From: Cephalothrix simula
Lineage: Eukaryota; Nemertea; Palaeonemertea; Archinemertea; Cephalotrichidae
Reading direction: 5' to 3'
NCBI GenBank assembly: GCA_035591015.1
Contig: JAXIUW010133336.1
Coordinates: forward strand, 3,318-26,190
Length of the DNA stretch: 22,873 bases
Numbering within the stretch: the stretch's first letter is position 1; each line of letters begins with the position of its first letter. The notes under the pieces are model-generated. The model was not told the DNA's origin. It did not search any database and saw nothing but the letters and a program-made list of their open reading frames with translations. The translations under genes and the position numbers were made by a program. Below, one piece after another: positions 18,996 to 22,873 of the stretch.

Positions 18996-20539
18996 GAGTT
19001 AATGCATGATGTAAACAATTCTCTCTATATTCACGGAAGACGTGATTTTATCATGGTAATAATCATCATCATTTTCTAAGTTCCAGGTTTCAAAAGATTT
19101 GACGTAGACTGTTAGTAATTTTTCTTCTTATTATTCCCAAATAATCAATTAACTCGACAACAACGTGATCAAACCAAACGAAAATGGAAAGTAATTAATT
19201 ACAGTATAAAAGTTACCTTAGGGTTTATAGAAAAACATTTTATAGATCGAACTTGGATGACTGGATCATCTTGTACAGATGCAGTACGTGCTGCCCCATT
19301 CTGATTTATGTTGAGCAGTTTTACATCCATCCTTTCATCGGAAGTTTATCATTTCTATCACTGGTTTTCATCATTGGGTGTAAATATCACCGTTTTAATC
19401 AGAACCTAATGCGATTGAAGACAGGTTTCATCTTTTTTAAAAAGTGACCTTGACCGCAGAAGGAATTCTTGTGAAATGTTCAATTTGAGCAGATGGCAGA
19501 ATTCTTCACCCTGTCATTTTGTATTTCCAAAGAAAGAGCTGGTACACTTCTCTTGAAGCTAATTTGTAGTCATTACCTATATTTATACATTCTTTAGTAT
19601 AAGATGTTTGGGAAACGTTAATATCTTTAGATTTAAAGAATTCTGTGTCACCCATTTAAGTTTTTCGAGTTTTTATAGAGGGAATATTTTTTTATCTCTT
19701 GAAGTATAATGATTTTATGAAGAATAGATCCAAAGTTGTCCATGGTATGTTTAATGTTGGTAACTTTATCTAGGTTGAATATTTTTGGACAAAAAAGTAT
19801 AAGTTGGTCTATCAGACAATTAGGTAGTACTGATGCCGCTAAAGCATTTAAGCAAAGTAATTCTTTAGCTGTCTTCATTTCAAAATCTCATTTCGCCAAT
19901 GGAATCAGATTTTAGAAATCACTTTATCCCATTTGACGAGTGTAGAAATTTACTTAGTTGTACACAAGACAAGTAGCGATAGAATAAATAAATTTTCAGT
20001 TGGATAATGATTATCATTTCATGATTTTGTTTTGTAAAAATGATTTCTTAATCGTAAACATTACAAACCTGTGCTAATGAAAATTGAATTTTGTTGATTA
20101 ATATCACTGAGAATGATTCCTCCTGATGATCTCCTCACCAAGTCCACGTCGGGAGCTTTTAAATGTACATTTACCCCTTATTTATTAAGCTTACATCCTT
20201 TACATTTGACGACCGGAACGTACTTAGTTTGATCAACGATTTAAACGAAACTGCGCGGATTTTGTAGATGTAGGTGCAGGTGTGGGCGTTCCCCCTCCGT
20301 ACGTGCTTTTATGGCCAAATGTAAACGATTTTTAAATAACAACATTTATATTATATTTGGTCATAAATGGAATAACTTATGTGTATCCCATTCATTTACT
20401 TGTTATTCATCTCATTAAATGTTTCTATCTCGAAATCTACTTTTCTACCTTTTTAGTTTTTATCATGTCTCCCATAACTAACATTTTAGAAGCCTTTTTT
20501 ATCATTATTACTGTAGTTGGTTCTATGGTAATTTGTTTG

Positions 20540-20561
20540 ATGTCTTCTATATGTCTTCTAT
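20540..20561. repeat. Perfect 11-bp tandem duplication
   Basis: atgtcttctat occurs twice back to back (20540-20550 and 20551-20561). Confidence 0.85.
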
Positions 20562-20930
20562 AATGACCTTTATGTCATTTTCTTTTCTGTTGAATCCACT
20601 TGAAGATTAATTCGTATTGCATGACATGGTATCTTCATCCTTACTCATGAACAATTATCAGCATCAATATTCAATAGGAAAAGATTTTCTTACATGGTCT
20701 AATAAGGTATGGTTGTCTTCATGAATAGTATCATATTATGCAATGTTGGTCTTCTTTTCATATTTATACAATGTACATTTATTTGATATCATGTATATGA
20801 ACATTAAAACTGTCATCGTTTAAAATTATTATAAGTGTAATTGTAATGTTTAATCTTTTTAATAATAAAAAGTATTTTTTGTTGCTTCTACTTAATTCAC
20901 ACCCATATCATGAATTCTTGCCCATATCGT

Positions 20931-21080
20931 TCCATCTCTCGCTTTAATGGTATCCCTTTTTCTTGACCTCTAACTTCTAACTATTCCTCTCTTTAAATCT
21001 TACTATTTCATTCATACATTCTTTCTTCTCTTTTATTCATCCTTTATTGTTTAATTTCTTCATAATTTTCTTCAACATGC
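20931..21080 (+). repeat. Pyrimidine-rich tract, about 150 bases
   Basis: The plus strand is strongly T+C-rich with many tct, ctt and ttc steps (for example ttctttcttctcttttattc) and very few G. It is interrupted by short A-containing gaps, so it is not a pure microsatellite. Confidence 0.6.
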
Positions 21081-21090
21081 CTTTATTCAA

Positions 21091-21136
21091 GGGGCAAGTG
21101 TATGAAAAAGGGGATACGCAACCGGGGTGGGGTGGG
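21091..21136 (+). repeat. G-run cluster (possible G-quadruplex)
   Basis: G-runs lie at 21091-21094, 21110-21113, 21124-21127, 21129-21132 and 21134-21136. The last three are separated by single T, giving ggggtggggtggg. One loop (10 bases) is longer than the usual limit of 7, so folding is plausible but not canonical. Confidence 0.55.
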
Positions 21137-21165
21137 TATCTAATTATACATAAAAATACTCTTAA

Positions 21166-21290
21166 GGCTGTTCTAGAGTCACCATCGCTAGCGAAAATAG
21201 TCGCCAGCGATCAGAGCGCCGAAGCCTTGAAATATCATATATTGAATAAACATACGGTTCCTGCGCTCTCATATCTGATCGCTGGCGACT
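21166..21290. mobile_element. TTAA foldback MITE, copy 2, right end missing
   Basis: This matches the element at 14419-14586 from its first base: ggctgttctagagtcaccat follows an exact TTAA (21162-21165). Shared blocks include cagagcgccgaag, tattgaataaa and cctgcgctctcatatctgatcgctggc. About 7-8 bases of the left arm are missing compared with copy 1. Similarity stops near 21290, so roughly the last 40 bases, including the right terminus and its TTAA, are lost. The frame at 21047-21292 runs through this element and is not a gene. Confidence 0.82.
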
Positions 21291-22873
21291 AATTGTTATT
21301 AGTCATCTTTTGTCTTATTTACCTTTTCAGTAATTTCTTCAATCTTATTTATTTCCAATTTATGCTTTTCACGTGTCAATGATTTCAACATTTTATTAAT
21401 TCTTTTATATCTTTCTTAATTATCATACACCTCTAGAATTTAAAAGATGAGATAATGCAATTTTAGAAATCTTACTAGAATTTAAAACAATATTGATGTT
21501 TCTTCAGTTTCTTCAGAAAGTATTAGTTTTTTTTCAATGATTTCGTTTCGGATTGAAAATAATAAAACAACTTTTTTTTGTATTTCTATTTCTACAATGA
21601 TAGTTACTTCCGTAAAATTTCAATACAAAACTATATGGTGATTATAAAATTCCTGTCATTGCCTTTTAAGAGAATTTTCAGGAAACGTTTATATGAAAAC
21701 CAATTTTGAACTTCTAAAACATAAAAGCTTCGTTTTATCGATAACATACTTTCCAATAGTGAGTCTTGTGAGACAGCGGAGGGTGCCATAACAGCAACCC
21801 TACAATGTTTTTACTCCCATCGGTGTAATCGTCGCTAATCATAAAGTACTAAATTTAGTATTTTTCTAATCTATTCCCATAGTAAAATGAAATTATTGCG
21901 AAAATGCCCAAAAGCAAAAATGAGTAGAATAGCTAAACCAATTTATGAAAATTTTCATCTCCATTTACTAAAAGATTTTGGCTTTGAGTTTAAAAGTTAT
22001 GAAGCTACAGTTTCCTATTTTGCCCCATGGCACGGACGAACCAGAAATAGATCATGTGGGTTAAAGGAAATTCAGGAAGCAGATATGAGATATTGTGCAT
22101 CGATTTAGTGGGAATTAAAGGGAACACAATAACATGTATTCCTCAGAACCCCTAGAACATTTATATAAAGGACAGTTAAATAATTGCAGATCATAATAAC
22201 ATATTTTGTGATTATAATTATTCGTATATCGTGTGACGAAGTAACTCTATTTGAATTTATGACGTCATTTGTAACATTTTGAAACAGGAATCCAGTGTAA
22301 TTTAGGCACCAACTAACCAATTTATTAGTTTTTCTTTTTCTCGTCTTTTTATGATAAATTATTTTAGCAACTTTATTCAAAGACAACCACCTAATAGCTA
22401 ACGATCTCTGAATACAAATATATCGCTATACATTTGATTCTGAAAAGTACCAAAGCTGAAAATAGAGGCACTTCTTCAAAAAAAGCTTAAAGCTATTCTG
22501 AGATATCTGAGAATTTTTCTTTGCTATAAAGAAACGATTAAGAAATAAATTACCATTATCAGTTTTAAGAAAGCCATAATCCACCACCAAGCAGTACCTG
22601 ATATAAAATGGTCCCTCAGCGCAGTTTCTGTAATCCCTTGAAATGTTTTTTCTTGAGATTTTGAAAAGATTTTGCGGGTCATTTTTCACGTTTGGGTCTT
22701 TTGAATTCCTAAAACTTTATTATAAAGGGAATAGAACTTCATATCCAAATGTTTAGAATTATGAAATGATTGTTTTTCAAAACCGTGGTGATTTTTTTCT
22801 ATAATATAAAAAAGGGCTTCTAAAATGTTAGTTATGGGAGAAATGAAAGAAACTAAAACATGAAAAAAGGTGG
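21291..22873. other. 1.6 kb AT-rich right edge, nothing firmly identified
   Basis: No recognised gene. A 73-codon plus-strand frame at 21887-22108 follows an acceptor-like ttttctaatctattcccatag, but it has no known motif and no donor at its end. ATGACGTCAT lies at 22259-22268. Minus-strand frames at 22105-22386 and 22426-22689 are lysine/asparagine/phenylalanine-rich and look like chance. Confidence 0.45.

Larger units (their letters stand above)
18076..20930. other. 2.9 kb AT-rich stretch, mostly featureless
   Basis: No gene or transposon is recognised. A 10-bp perfect hairpin lies at 18969-18995 (tttacttcac, 7-base loop, gtgaagtaaa). A perfect tandem duplication of atgtcttctat lies at 20540-20561. 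Short minus-strand frames at about 19878-19440 read somewhat protein-like but are unidentified. A less AT-rich spot at about 20210-20310 has no motif. Confidence 0.45.

Noticed and set aside
21047-21292. 81-codon plus-strand frame
   Set aside because: Its second half is the foldback MITE copy 2 and its first part is the pyrimidine-rich tract.
21887-22108. 73-codon plus-strand frame after an acceptor-like polypyrimidine-CATAG
   Set aside because: No known motif and no donor consensus at its 3' end. A single exon call would be unsupported.
1-22873. CRISPR arrays, bacterial operons, prophage or integron features
   Set aside because: No regularly spaced short repeats with unique spacers, no packed genes and no ribosome binding sites. 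Composition and repeats are eukaryotic.
1-22873. Intact tRNA, rRNA or other housekeeping RNA gene
   Set aside because: The only tRNA-like sequence (15109-15182) has poor stems and an altered B box. No rRNA-like conserved block was recognised.

Overview
This window looks like animal nuclear DNA that is non-genic or intronic. It is about two-thirds A+T by eye, with no operon-like packing, no ribosome binding sites and no long reading frame. Open frames longer than 60 codons appear on both strands at about the number expected by chance at this base composition (roughly 7% stop codons per frame position). I recognise no intact protein-coding gene or exon. The repeats suggest a marine invertebrate, most likely a mollusc such as a bivalve. 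That host guess is an inference from a non-LTR retrotransposon relic, a tRNA-derived SINE-like head, TTAA-flanked foldback elements, and a repeat starting with the palindrome AGCTCACGTGAGCT.

Layout, left half: a piggyBac-type non-autonomous DNA element (793-1649); a second inverted-repeat element (2090-2625); a dimeric tandem repeat (about 3310-4090); a badly decayed LINE on the minus strand (4746-5770); and, 45 bp beyond it, an 817-bp inverted-repeat element carrying three internal tandem units (5816-6632). About 3.9 kb of AT-rich DNA follows with almost nothing identifiable. Then comes a compact 232-bp element with 25-bp perfect terminal inverted repeats and a central hairpin (10648-10879).

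Layout, right half: a stretch of coding-like but frame-broken minus-strand sequence of unknown identity (about 11890-13080); a possible second reverse-transcriptase fragment on the plus strand (13671-13883); an ATCCCG-rich patch (14133-14247); a foldback element (14419-14586) and a truncated second copy of it (21166-21290); a tRNA-like SINE head (about 15109-15182); a small GC-rich foldback (15680-15746); an E-box-palindrome repeat (16369 to about 16970); a hAT-like element (17852-18075); and a long pyrimidine-rich tract followed by a G-rich cluster (20931-21136).

No genes here work together. The window is a record of successive insertions: at least seven distinct DNA-transposon-like or foldback units, one clear LINE and probably one SINE. 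The most notable signals are the matched pair of TTAA foldback elements, the 10-bp palindrome ATGACGTCAT found five times, the LINE that has lost its catalytic YADD block, and the tandem repeats inside the 817-bp element. I did not find a convincing new coding system. Element names and the host assignment rest on reading by eye, with no database search.
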